Source: an uncultured Oscillospiraceae bacterium (lineage in GTDB: Bacteria; Bacillota; Clostridia; Oscillospirales; Ruminococcaceae). From it: 13,088 bases of DNA. The stretch's first letter is position 1; each line of letters starts with the position of its first letter. Of this stretch, positions 9,101-13,088 are shown in pieces. Below the pieces are notes generated by a model. That model worked only from the letters and a program-made list of their open reading frames with translations. It did not search any database and was not told the origin of the DNA. The translations under genes were made by a program, and so were the position numbers. The DNA lies in NCBI GenBank assembly GCA_910587465.1, contig CAJUMS010000076.1, positions 1-13,088 on the forward strand. The letters run 5' to 3'.

Positions 9101-10002
9101 AATACGATGGCTCACATCAGACGTTCCCCGGTATGTCACCGTATATCAAGCTGAAACCGCACCAAATGGACGCGATAGCCCGCGCGAAATTCGGCGGCAA
9201 TACTCTGCTTGCTCACTGCGTGGGCGCGGGAAAATCCTTTGAAATGGTTGCCGCGACTATGGAGAAAAAGCGGCTCGGAATGATAAACAAGGCTTGCGTG
9301 GTCGTGCCGAAAAATCTTGTCGGTCAAATGGCTAACGAGTGGCTTAGGCTTTATCCGCAAGCAAAGATTTTAACGGCTACGGAAAAAGATTTTGACAAGG
9401 CTCACCGACAGAAATTTATCGGTCGCTGCTGTACGGGCGAATATGACGCGGTAATTATGTCTTATGAGCAGTTTGAAAAAACATCAATGTCGTTTGAATA
9501 CCGCCGTGATTTCATACAACGCGAGATAGATACTCTCACCGAGGGAATAGAGGATTTAAACAATGATTATCGGACGGCGCGTGAGGATCGCAGTTCTATA
9601 AAGGATATGGAACGCGTAAAAAAGTCGCTTGAGAAAAAACTCGAAAAGCTGATACACGACAACGGCAAAATAAAGGATACCTCTCTGAATTTTGAGCAGT
9701 TGGGATTTGACAGCATTGTCGTAGACGAAGCTCATAATTACAAAAACGGCTTGGTGGTGACAAAGATGAACCGAGTAGCGGGAGTGCAGACTACCCCTGC
9801 CCAGAAGTCCGAGGATATTCTGATGAAAACGCAGTATCTCAACGAAAATTACGGCGAGAGGAACATAATTTTTGCTACGGGAACGCCCGTTGCGGGACTG
9901 CAACAACTAAATGCTAAATTCAATTTCAATTCCGTTTTCGTCGGAAACTCTCACGACCTCGATCATCGTCGCGGCTACCTCGCGCTTTTCTTCAAGCGAT
10001 AA
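136..10002 (+). CDS. Giant polyvalent N6-adenine methylase / SNF2-DEAH helicase of a conjugative element, C-terminus lost by insertion
   Basis: The ATG at 136 is chosen because AGGAGG (121-126) sits 9 bases upstream; the in-frame TTG at 130 is too close. The protein has 3,288 residues. In order: an ArdC-like N-terminal domain (1-230); a Gly/Arg/Asp-rich linker (236-380) whose DNA also encodes a TnpV protein; a YodL-like domain (599-698); a MutS-domain-I-like segment (1036-1096, YKVGDFYEVF and MAGFPAH); a module present twice (1120-1180 and 1399-1459); further accessory domains; the N6-adenine methylase core with SAM motif EPAMGVGNFF (near 2346) and catalytic NVPF (2412-2415); and an SNF2-type helicase with Walker A GAGKS (3030-3034), DEAH (3197-3200) and FATGTPV. 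Native sequence stops near residue 3253. The last 35 or so residues are read antisense from the recombinase gene of the inserted element, so helicase motifs IV-VI are absent. Proteins of this architecture are common in clostridial integrative elements. A role in DNA modification or protection during transfer is inferred, not proven. The broken form probably lacks helicase activity. Confidence 0.88.
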   Translation: MARIDEVRQKYEEVTERLFSDKETFADYLKFAGKFYKLPSAQSMAIYGANPKSVMVADYDTWKRFDRQVRRGTSSIAVLDNGSLKHYFDITQTTGEKMPYQWKLDKDIAAALIEETYESEGRRFQSFAGCLNYLGAYKARENLASTVNSLNISEDDRKGFEKSFISMVQYFIAARCELGGVFKYNGTADLSALDMLNSNAEKEKLCEFVQITGKSVLLSMERSINNIIIQGRTNSYGRNKTDLVRGGQEVLPRNQDGERQNVQARPTDVRVSGANRVGADGRGTGSDERGYRTVRGEVEDVYDGEPPRSDTVAARSAEMGLDTQTDRQGGYGVSGAAEETVRGEEPAPDNVHGDSGVGEHARNDDRQGDNGGHSAAISGLSSEDEKIATYGNEVAQLRRVSEPLSSNTFQHSVDTTSQQTKAEEYSPAFSLSADQKYVADKTAELLGYSVDKAVFYKIYNGVYAYAYGAKTPIQNIPDDELNDVISEIASAITNTEIPDDLDKIYVDRENETVKMVYYNPDSTTGGQLVYNEFDFDDIADALTHENPIDYILSSCKQAAIDVDMDGFGGAAREFLADTEDFNSRDENYLDKLFALAEPTYTILQLKDGDDMRDYRFADLSELREKGLSVERGNYKAVYSGRLEKGITLEDIYTKFNVDIPDDFHGHSLAVGDVIKITRDGKTAAHYVDGYGFEEIPDFSIEKTETRKAESTDISEQDEDKDNNISFDDILSEVRGGKPVKITEKAEEVQRIADARKIKFTNIRLQYNEDNGFHLTADTDMVKGAIITVFGQNENAVRDYLSENAEHTELSHTRHIATVNGTGYYVMDKALSNSTLAEIREECDKYVITAPSLSYPEDTLAEHNITFLKIGRDITENVFEKNAADIVSAMDLAEKAVLKGESSLHFGLLGNGITVYDVSKWDNAADDYPTVAHISNEGAVKYYVDKNTLGDEDIFRIENEAASVKQQFAESWEKLPVDIRYSRIWDKANALSKPQWDIFFADKTALIMEETVEKYEHALIFGDEDFPPEAKRTVTAYKVGDFYEVFNEDAQTAADFLNLTQTKRNGVPMAGFPAHVYEDYRRKFAMNGYYLKIGDELEIEKIFSAAAKAAESTNTKSPDELKVGDLVRGNGEIWRITKIDGEFSVTFENINKASNLSVQSIWGHWKEQFFNTGYEYVSPAELSLDQLSEIEQSAATKKNAPQTSKTSEKSTEEYGGEQLSLFGETISEVENVEKTIINGVDVEQALNDDIISSGTMFRDGKFRIDEYYRTHKGNTNDFAKIIAKEYGTGGHTVGGFDGKLRAVNYDKKGLEIVIRLENGESTRVNWSWKKIADRIAALIDKQKYITQEDIDERIKNARYEYNRYEKGSEEHERAAKILDGYGMLPISAPDRTAADKSEELEKGDNIRLDGEEWTVRSVGDTHITLTNSDGKEQNFYNAPNSKWYDTLNSRGFEFISAPDEPLIENEKTAELKSPNDFSSALMSDESEIPETAKQTAEDNFPVKMLITTKSEESINAIIDVALGTGAAVKINDRNLRYGDHEIDVDTWESRADEIKKFALNQGADVNEHGVFQVVIDLGIDGGLDEGYDYRFLDKAIQDAQERINNGAIGAAIYNLETKKIEFTIGEFDVERSFSEDVLKANGYPAEEKQTDLERAKELINDFCDREYGEVGDFTDLTRVPIAYTTDEETDLPINVFADLENKRIISQFNNVTVRVDEYKSLKEMNDLALSELNFDELILDTISYKTPTITCEWSESSVFEEGKTYSVAEFDAIMKKADDKRVAGKNAAIKYYGSEKAWIEAEASRVTKTDKFGDYFGYDKTSFTVNMPDGNSFTERQDIGDGYGGVIDFLRRIDKYKDIVPLLEKARYEDNADRVAKLNDKYDWTAFSEKNYEEITAAVKAHNYENRHDVFSIKGNTSETAAFPLEIGIAYSADKWALSYDLFDNEIGDIIQVGHFDEDKIPDYVTFVETVDRAVKAKLTETLDKSSAQTEQAHSEETEKSVDIKNLAQLKRALTVGAEFEIKSHWKESSINQRRQVKYADTTGIYSIRPDAPDDKINSANGGRGSYLDWGKASDWEFKNGTCTLYNKGFEHTSENMIMSLVVKPRVIEKHQTEIPVEEKPMQREVKATDFAQSMGINVVDMSGEHIPETDKKLTVPIDSPIVEKLSNVFSSEMSVRLYDAFENSKMPDWNGNSAIINRIKKALYDIIGSEEKTEQAFNIISATLFNAKDFTITDEHLGEGGAKAKFAANIAAIQTLKNIERENRLATPEEQETLSKYVGWGGLPQAFDRSNGQWAKEYEQLSKLLTDDEYRAASASVLNAHYTTPTVIRAIYKGIQNLGFESGNILEPAMGVGNFFGAMPDEMRKNSNLSGVELDSITGRIAKQLYPTADIQIKGFEKTDFSDNFFDVVVGNVPFGSYGVSDKRYNRENFFIHDYFIAKSLDKVAPGGIVAVVTTKGTLDKENPRVREYLAKRADLVGAVRLPNNVFKANAGTEVTSDILFFQKRKEIAVELPDWCYVSENADGIPVNNYFIDHPEMILGTMKQGMEFSMYGNDKETACVPIEGAVLSEQLEKAVANLKLDKALRIHKDQREREAGVIPARADVRNFTFAEVDGKMYFRENNIMTEVVDKNNNPILGKKLERLKALNGLRQTFRAILTAQENDCSDEQLQTYQKTLNSQYDNFVKNYGYINDSVNFQAFGKDDDYNSLCALEVIDEETKSVTKSDFFSKRTVKHVTEITHVDTPQEAMYVAIDTLGKMDFEYMAKLCGKEPQEVVDTLKAENMIYLNPYKANAENDLEGWEETSEYLSGNVRIKLKAAEVAAKDNPAFQRNVAALTAVIPNRIEAGEISARIGVHWVDVKDYQDFLTEYAKARFTQPLRRAVNGEYKIERKGWDQSAAATQIYGTKRLNSLEIFENLLNCRDVVVRDKKYDPNTDRDIYVINKKETELAQDKANKMKDAFSRWLWADPDRREKYVTRYNELFNSIVGRKYDGSHQTFPGMSPYIKLKPHQMDAIARAKFGGNTLLAHCVGAGKSFEMVAATMEKKRLGMINKACVVVPKNLVGQMANEWLRLYPQAKILTATEKDFDKAHRQKFIGRCCTGEYDAVIMSYEQFEKTSMSFEYRRDFIQREIDTLTEGIEDLNNDYRTAREDRSSIKDMERVKKSLEKKLEKLIHDNGKIKDTSLNFEQLGFDSIVVDEAHNYKNGLVVTKMNRVAGVQTTPAQKSEDILMKTQYLNENYGERNIIFATGTPVAGLQQLNAKFNFNSVFVGNSHDLDHRRGYLALFFKR
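827..831 (+). promoter_or_regulatory. Internal ribosome binding site for the nested tnpV-like gene
   Basis: AAGGGAGG (824-831) lies inside the coding sequence of the giant gene, with its GGAGG core 10 bases before the ATG at 842 in the +1 frame. Such a strong Shine-Dalgarno match at the right distance supports internal initiation and decides the start of the nested gene. Confidence 0.6.
842..1276 (+). CDS. tnpV: TnpV-family protein encoded in the +1 frame inside the giant gene
   Basis: This 144-residue frame lies wholly inside the giant gene, shifted by one base, and has its own GGAGG site 10 bases before the ATG. The product fits the TnpV family of transposon-encoded proteins. It has a short N-terminus (MEEIRQIW), then GQYGEKWRTYMTENHP, a central G-L segment, a Glu-rich helix with IDKEAMEYRELLRKQY, and a C-terminal helix ending MEDIVLQ; the family typically shows G-x-YG, ENH or EHRP, GKL and AEEIVL at these places. 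TnpV is named from the Tn4451 group of clostridial elements, where its function is unknown. Codon use differs from the surroundings: 10 of 12 isoleucine codons are ATA and only 10 of 144 codons end in T. No T-ending codon is followed by AA, AG or GA, which keeps the giant frame free of stops. The alternative is that the frame is a chance shadow of the linker. The family-like sequence and the RBS argue against that, but expression is unproven. Confidence 0.66.
   Translation: MEEIRQIWCEEDKKFYPEIKTENGRTYKLDPQTFVYLEQIELGLTDEEQALMNEDIGQYGEKWRTYMTENHPEVIPSLQGRLKWDLIPRQIDKEAMEYRELLRKQYAEKNPRPTTFTEIAEWENTLGMMIDRAIMEDIVLQYRD
9871..9910. other. Probable attL junction between giant gene and inserted element
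   Basis: The giant gene follows its family up to the codons for FATGTPVA (9871-9894). The expected continuation in this family is roughly NSMTELY, but the sequence instead reads GLQQLNAKF and runs antisense into the recombinase gene, whose stop codon is at 9907-9909. The crossover therefore lies at about 9878-9897. Large serine recombinases cut at a two-base core, and the exact core cannot be fixed without the other junction, which is outside the window. No long inverted or direct repeat marks the end, as expected for this recombinase type. Confidence 0.65.
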
Positions 10003-11427
10003 GCTGTCCCACTTTTTAAGCGGCTCGGAAAGCGGTTTCGTGTCTACTTCTTTTTGCTTTCGCTGTCGCTGATTGAGTTTCTTTTCGAGCGCGGTTTTCT
10101 TATCGTGCAGCTCGGCAATGCGGCTCTGTATGTAACCGAAAAGCACATTATCGGCTTTCGGCAGCTTTGCCATAAGGTCGCGGATCTCTTCGTCACAAGC
10201 GGCAAGCTCCGAGTTTATTTTTTCAACCTCGGCGCTTGGTTTAGAGCGTTTCTTTTTTGCAATTTCAAGCGTTTTTATGCGTTCTTTCATTGCCTCGAAA
10301 ACCGCCTGTTCCACATCATCGGGATGCGTTTTCCACGTTTGCCGCAAACAGCCTCCGAAACGGCGATAACCGTTATCGTGATAATAGCGGTATTGCCTTG
10401 TGTGCTTTGTATTCCAAGAGGAAACGATAAACGGCGAATAACCGCAGTGGGCGCACTTTACAAGTCCCGTAAGCCACGAATTAACGGACGTTCCGTTGCT
10501 CGGAATTTTATGATTGTGGCTCTTTTTGTCTTGAACGGCAAGCCAAGTTTCACTGTCGATCAAGCCCTCGTGATATCCGACTTTTATAAACGGCTTAATG
10601 CCCTTTCTGTTGTTGCGGTATCCGTGCAAAAACAGTCCGTGAACGCCGTCATAAGCGCTTATATCATCGAGCATTTCCACGCCCTGCGCCGCGTAGTAAC
10701 GGTAAATTTCCGCGTCCGCGCGGACATACAGCGGGCTTTCAAGCAAGCGTGAAATTTGCGTAACATCAATATTGAAATTTTCCTTACCGATAAAAATTTC
10801 ACGCAGCCGCTTTATTACATCGCTTAACGAGTTGGACGGCTCTTTGTAAATCTCATAAGCCGCCGTAATTGCCGCCGCTTCATCGCCCGGAACAAGCACG
10901 GAACCCGTTTTCCCGTTGATCGTGCGGCGTTCGGGAACATACCCGAAATACACCTTTCCGCCTTGATAAAATCCCGTTTCACGCGCCTTTGTGTCGTAAG
11001 CGTCCGCAACTCTGGCGGCTATTGTTTCACGCTCAAATTCGGCAAAGTTCAGAAGATTGTTCCTCATCATTCTGCCCTCTTTTGTTTCCGTGTTGAACGG
11101 CTCGGAGAGCGAAATAACGCTTACTCCCAGCTTATCAAGTGTGTCCGTGATGTTGAGATATTCGCGCATATTACGCGAAAAACGGTCGTATTTCTTTACA
11201 ATAATGCGGGATATTTCACCGTTACGCGCGTCCGTCATCATCTCTTGGAAAGCGGGTCTATGCTCAATATCCTTGCCCGATTTCCCGTCATCACAGTAAA
11301 TTCTGAAATCCGCCCCCTCGCCTAAAAATCTGATACATTCCTCTTTCTGCGCGGCTATCGAAAGAGAATTGTTTCCCTTATCCGCGTCGCTTACAGAACG
11401 GCGAACATATATTGCAGTTGTTTTCAT
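9907..11427 (-). CDS. Large serine recombinase (integrase/excisionase of the IME)
   Basis: The 506-residue protein would catalyse site-specific integration and excision of the element through a phosphoserine DNA link. The N-terminal resolvase domain starts MKTTAIYVRRSVSD, with Ser11 as the likely nucleophile, and carries the catalytic arginine motif DRFSR (81-85). A recombinase domain follows (about 155-300, FGYVPERR). A zinc-ribbon-like part has CAHC at 325-328 and Cys360. A charged, coiled-coil-like stretch (about 383-460) and a short C-terminal tail complete it. The usual fourth zinc cysteine is not obvious; His350 may replace it. The length is normal for the large serine recombinase class (TnpX/TndX-like). 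The ATG at 11427 has AGGAGG (11435-11440 on the complement) 7 bases upstream. A strong promoter lies directly before the gene, so it can be transcribed apart from the relaxase. Its 3' end abuts the junction and is antisense to the interrupted giant gene. Confidence 0.93.
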   Translation of the reverse strand: MKTTAIYVRRSVSDADKGNNSLSIAAQKEECIRFLGEGADFRIYCDDGKSGKDIEHRPAFQEMMTDARNGEISRIIVKKYDRFSRNMREYLNITDTLDKLGVSVISLSEPFNTETKEGRMMRNNLLNFAEFERETIAARVADAYDTKARETGFYQGGKVYFGYVPERRTINGKTGSVLVPGDEAAAITAAYEIYKEPSNSLSDVIKRLREIFIGKENFNIDVTQISRLLESPLYVRADAEIYRYYAAQGVEMLDDISAYDGVHGLFLHGYRNNRKGIKPFIKVGYHEGLIDSETWLAVQDKKSHNHKIPSNGTSVNSWLTGLVKCAHCGYSPFIVSSWNTKHTRQYRYYHDNGYRRFGGCLRQTWKTHPDDVEQAVFEAMKERIKTLEIAKKKRSKPSAEVEKINSELAACDEEIRDLMAKLPKADNVLFGYIQSRIAELHDKKTALEKKLNQRQRKQKEVDTKPLSEPLKKWDSLSLEEKREVAATMIEVVRVSDENGIEIEFSI

Positions 11428-11477
11428 AATACAGCCTCCTAATTCAAGTCAGCCGATTATAAACAGTTCCTAAAAAA

Positions 11478-11506
11478 ATTATATCATAATCAGCATAAAA
11501 AATCAA
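11478..11506 (-). promoter_or_regulatory. Near-consensus promoter of the recombinase gene
   Basis: On the minus strand TTGATT (11501-11506) is followed after exactly 17 bases by a perfect TATAAT (11478-11483), preceded by TGA, so it is an extended -10 promoter. The expected start is near 11471, giving a leader of about 44 bases that contains the AGGAGG site of the recombinase gene. The -35 box overlaps the stop codon of the TnpW-like gene (11503-11505), so the promoter is packed between the two genes. No operator-like repeat was recognised around it. Confidence 0.7.
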
Positions 11507-11685
11507 GTGGGATTTTCGGAAAATTTATCATCATTTTCCGTATCATAATCATCGCTCTTTTTCGGCTTGAGAATGTCATACAAGCGGTTAATTTTCTCAC
11601 GCTGTATGCTTTCGGAAACGTGTTCTGGCAGCTTTATCGTGACCTTGAATGTCTTGCCTTTCCATTTGTCTTTTCTGTCTGGCAT
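11503..11685 (-). CDS. Small TnpW-like protein
   Basis: The 60-residue protein lies between relaxase and recombinase, 27 bases downstream of the relaxase stop, with AAAGGAG 7 bases before its ATG. Its core GKTFKVTIKLPEHVSES followed by a helix with IQREKINRLYDIL matches the pattern of TnpW proteins: GxTxYxV, alternating hydrophobic residues, SExxxE, a short helix ending in RL. TnpW is a small protein of unknown function found in clostridial mobile elements, including the Tn4451 group. The tail is acidic and rich in Asp, Asn and Ser. A ribbon-helix-helix DNA-binding protein is the main alternative, because a beta strand followed by an amphipathic helix could also fit; if so it might act on the adjacent recombinase promoter or on oriT. 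Its position suggests co-transcription with the relaxase. Confidence 0.6.
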   Translation of the reverse strand: MPDRKDKWKGKTFKVTIKLPEHVSESIQREKINRLYDILKPKKSDDYDTENDDKFSENPT

Positions 11686-11712
11686 AGTGCTTCTCCTTTC
11701 TGTATTTGCAAA

Positions 11713-13088
11713 TTAGCGTTTGTGGTGATTTTGCTGTTTGGACTTTGATTGTGATGATTGCTTTGCCTGTTGAGCCTTGATGAGGTTGTCGATGTAGTTC
11801 CCCTCAATAAGTTCGTCATAGGCTTTAAGCAGCTCATTTATCCGCGCCAGACGTTCCCTTTCGGGCGCAGGATTGCTGCCTTCGGCGCGTATCTCGTTTA
11901 TATTTTCCATAATCTCGCAACCCTTTTTGACAATGCTTTCGCGGTCTGTCAATCTGAACTCGGCGATTGTATTCAACTGCTTAACAAGGTAATCAATATT
12001 AGCGTCATTATGGAAAGTGTAAATTTGTGCCTTGTCGGTCTTTTTCGGTTCGAGCCGAAGTTTTTTGACGGCGGTTGTGACGCTCAATATTTCGGTATAA
12101 AAAATTTTCTCCGTGCAGGTTGCCGTTTGAATTTTTTCATTTGTCGAATTAGCGAAATCATTACGGCTTGAAATACGCTGTTCGAGCCGACCTTGACAGT
12201 AATCATCACCAAGCGATTTCAAGCGCACAAAACGTTCAGCGTTCGGGTGCTTGACGGCGATATATTTTCCTTGTTTTACCTCGTAGCCTAGCAATTTCAA
12301 CCTGTTTAGCAAATCCTCAACAGCGACAGACGAATAGATCAGTCGGTCGATGTCTAAGGCTATTTGCTCACGAATGGTAACGGCATTTTCAAGCGGCGCG
12401 TAATGCGACAAAATTTCGCGCAACGTTTTGATCGCGTAGTTTGGAACATAAAGCGTGCTGCTTTCCGCAACGTGAGGAATTTTCGCACGCGCCAAACCAT
12501 CTGCCGCGTATTGAAGTTTGTCGGGATTTAGAACGGTCACGGGGATAAACTTCGCTCCGAGCCGCTTGGTCAGACTTTCGATTTCCTGTTGGAGTTCGGT
12601 ATACTTTTGCCGCAAATAATCGTTCTGATTATTAAGCAGCTCAAATTTCTCCGCTGTAAGTTCGGTCGGTTTTTTCTTTTTCAACTCATTGATTTGTTTG
12701 TTGATTGCAAGGACTGCGGCTTTCTTTTCGGCGAAGTCCTTGTACTCGTCAACGGTCAAATGTTCACGGTGGATGTTCTTGACATCACGTTCAAATCCGT
12801 GCTTGCGGAGAATTTTCGTCATATACTCAAACTCAGCATCTTTCCAGACTGCCCACTCGGATTTTTTATGCGACTGCGCCGTTATGCCCTGTTCTGCCAA
12901 CGCTCTTTTTAAGGACACGCGAGTTGAAAGTCCGCGTGTTTGATTTGTGCATATCGGAACAAAATCAATGTGCAAATGTGGAGTTGCCTCGTCAAGATGA
13001 AGAACGGCATTGAACACTTTCATATTCGGGTTACGTTCTGATTTTGTCAATATAACTTTACACAATTTTCTCAAAAAAAACGAGTTTT
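11713..13088 (-). CDS. MobV/Pre-type relaxase, 5' end beyond the window
   Basis: This is the mobilization relaxase of the IME, expected to nick oriT and pilot single-stranded DNA to a helper type IV secretion system. The frame is open to the window edge with no convincing RBS or start (a TTG at 13074 and an internal ATG at 13020 are unlikely), so the N-terminus with the first active-site motif is missing here. Visible are the metal-binding motif HLDEATPHLHID (12964-12999), the neighbouring RGLSTRVSLKRALAEQG segment typical of clostridial MobV proteins, a Lys/Glu-rich coiled coil, then a module reading LGYEVKQGKYIAVKHP and RFVRLKSLGDDY (about 12190-12310). The latter resembles the C-terminal module of VirD2-like (MobP) clostridial relaxases. 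The C-terminus is rich in Gln, Ser, Lys and His. TnpZ of Tn4451 is a functional counterpart of the same broad family. The run of eight A at 13073-13080 lies inside the frame. Confidence 0.87.
   Translation of the reverse strand, partial: NSFFLRKLCKVILTKSERNPNMKVFNAVLHLDEATPHLHIDFVPICTNQTRGLSTRVSLKRALAEQGITAQSHKKSEWAVWKDAEFEYMTKILRKHGFERDVKNIHREHLTVDEYKDFAEKKAAVLAINKQINELKKKKPTELTAEKFELLNNQNDYLRQKYTELQQEIESLTKRLGAKFIPVTVLNPDKLQYAADGLARAKIPHVAESSTLYVPNYAIKTLREILSHYAPLENAVTIREQIALDIDRLIYSSVAVEDLLNRLKLLGYEVKQGKYIAVKHPNAERFVRLKSLGDDYCQGRLEQRISSRNDFANSTNEKIQTATCTEKIFYTEILSVTTAVKKLRLEPKKTDKAQIYTFHNDANIDYLVKQLNTIAEFRLTDRESIVKKGCEIMENINEIRAEGSNPAPERERLARINELLKAYDELIEGNYIDNLIKAQQAKQSSQSKSKQQNHHKR

Larger units (their letters stand above)
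9893..13088. mobile_element. Integrative and mobilizable element (IME), left part, inserted in the giant helicase gene
   Basis: About 3.2 kb of an inserted element is visible, with relaxase, TnpW-like protein and large serine recombinase all on the minus strand. The recombinase gene ends next to the junction, the usual position of such genes in serine-recombinase elements. The element carries no visible conjugation pore genes, so it would be mobilized by a helper; the interrupted outer element is a natural candidate. The gene set (serine recombinase, MobV-type relaxase, TnpW) recalls Tn4451/Tn4453 of clostridia. Its oriT, cargo and right end lie beyond the window, and the left boundary is known only to within about 20 bases. 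Confidence 0.75.

Noticed and set aside
9894..9935. Terminal inverted repeat or transposase-type target duplication at the junction
   Set aside because: No such repeat was found near the junction; only the AATTCAATTTCAATT-like repetition inside the recombinase 3' end, explained by its codons.
10054..10752. Plus-strand open frame of 232 codons
   Set aside because: It is antisense to the recombinase recombinase-domain, zinc-ribbon and coiled-coil coding region; the product has no recognisable domain.
1..13088. tRNA, rRNA, CRISPR array, riboswitch or anti-phage system as separate loci
   Set aside because: None was recognised on either strand; nearly all bases are taken up by the coding regions described.

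Overview
The window looks like part of a mobile-element-rich chromosome from a Clostridia-type Firmicute, probably gut-associated. The reasons are strong AGGAGG ribosome binding sites, moderate GC content, and protein families typical of clostridial integrative elements. The exact genus cannot be read from the sequence. Two nested mobile elements are visible, and both are cut by the window edges.

Region 1 (about 1-9893) is one giant gene of the outer element, presumably an integrative and conjugative element. A short upstream region with a promoter-like sequence and a strong RBS leads into a reading frame of almost 3,300 codons. Its product is the large polyvalent protein typical of such elements: an ArdC-like N-terminal region, a Gly/Arg/Asp-rich linker, a YodL-like domain, a MutS-domain-I-like segment, several accessory domains, an N6-adenine methylase core (EPAMGVGNFF, NVPF) and the first half of an SNF2/DEAH helicase (GAGKS, DEAH, ATGTP).

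The most unusual point is at 842-1276. The linker of the giant protein is double coding. In the +1 frame the same bases encode a complete 144-residue TnpV-family protein with its own RBS. Codon choice in that frame is skewed in a way that keeps the giant frame open.

Region 2 (about 9893 to the right edge) is a second element inserted into the giant gene just after helicase motif ATGTPV. It carries three minus-strand genes, in transcription order: a MobV-type relaxase (5' end outside the window), a TnpW-like 60-residue protein, and a large serine recombinase that ends only a few bases from the junction. A near-consensus extended -10 promoter lies directly before the recombinase gene. This is the layout of a small integrative and mobilizable element (IME) related to the Tn4451 type: the recombinase excises and integrates the element, and the relaxase would nick it for transfer by a helper conjugation system, possibly the very element it interrupts. 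Insertion removes the C-terminal helicase half of the giant protein until the element excises. No RNA genes, CRISPR arrays or resistance genes were seen.
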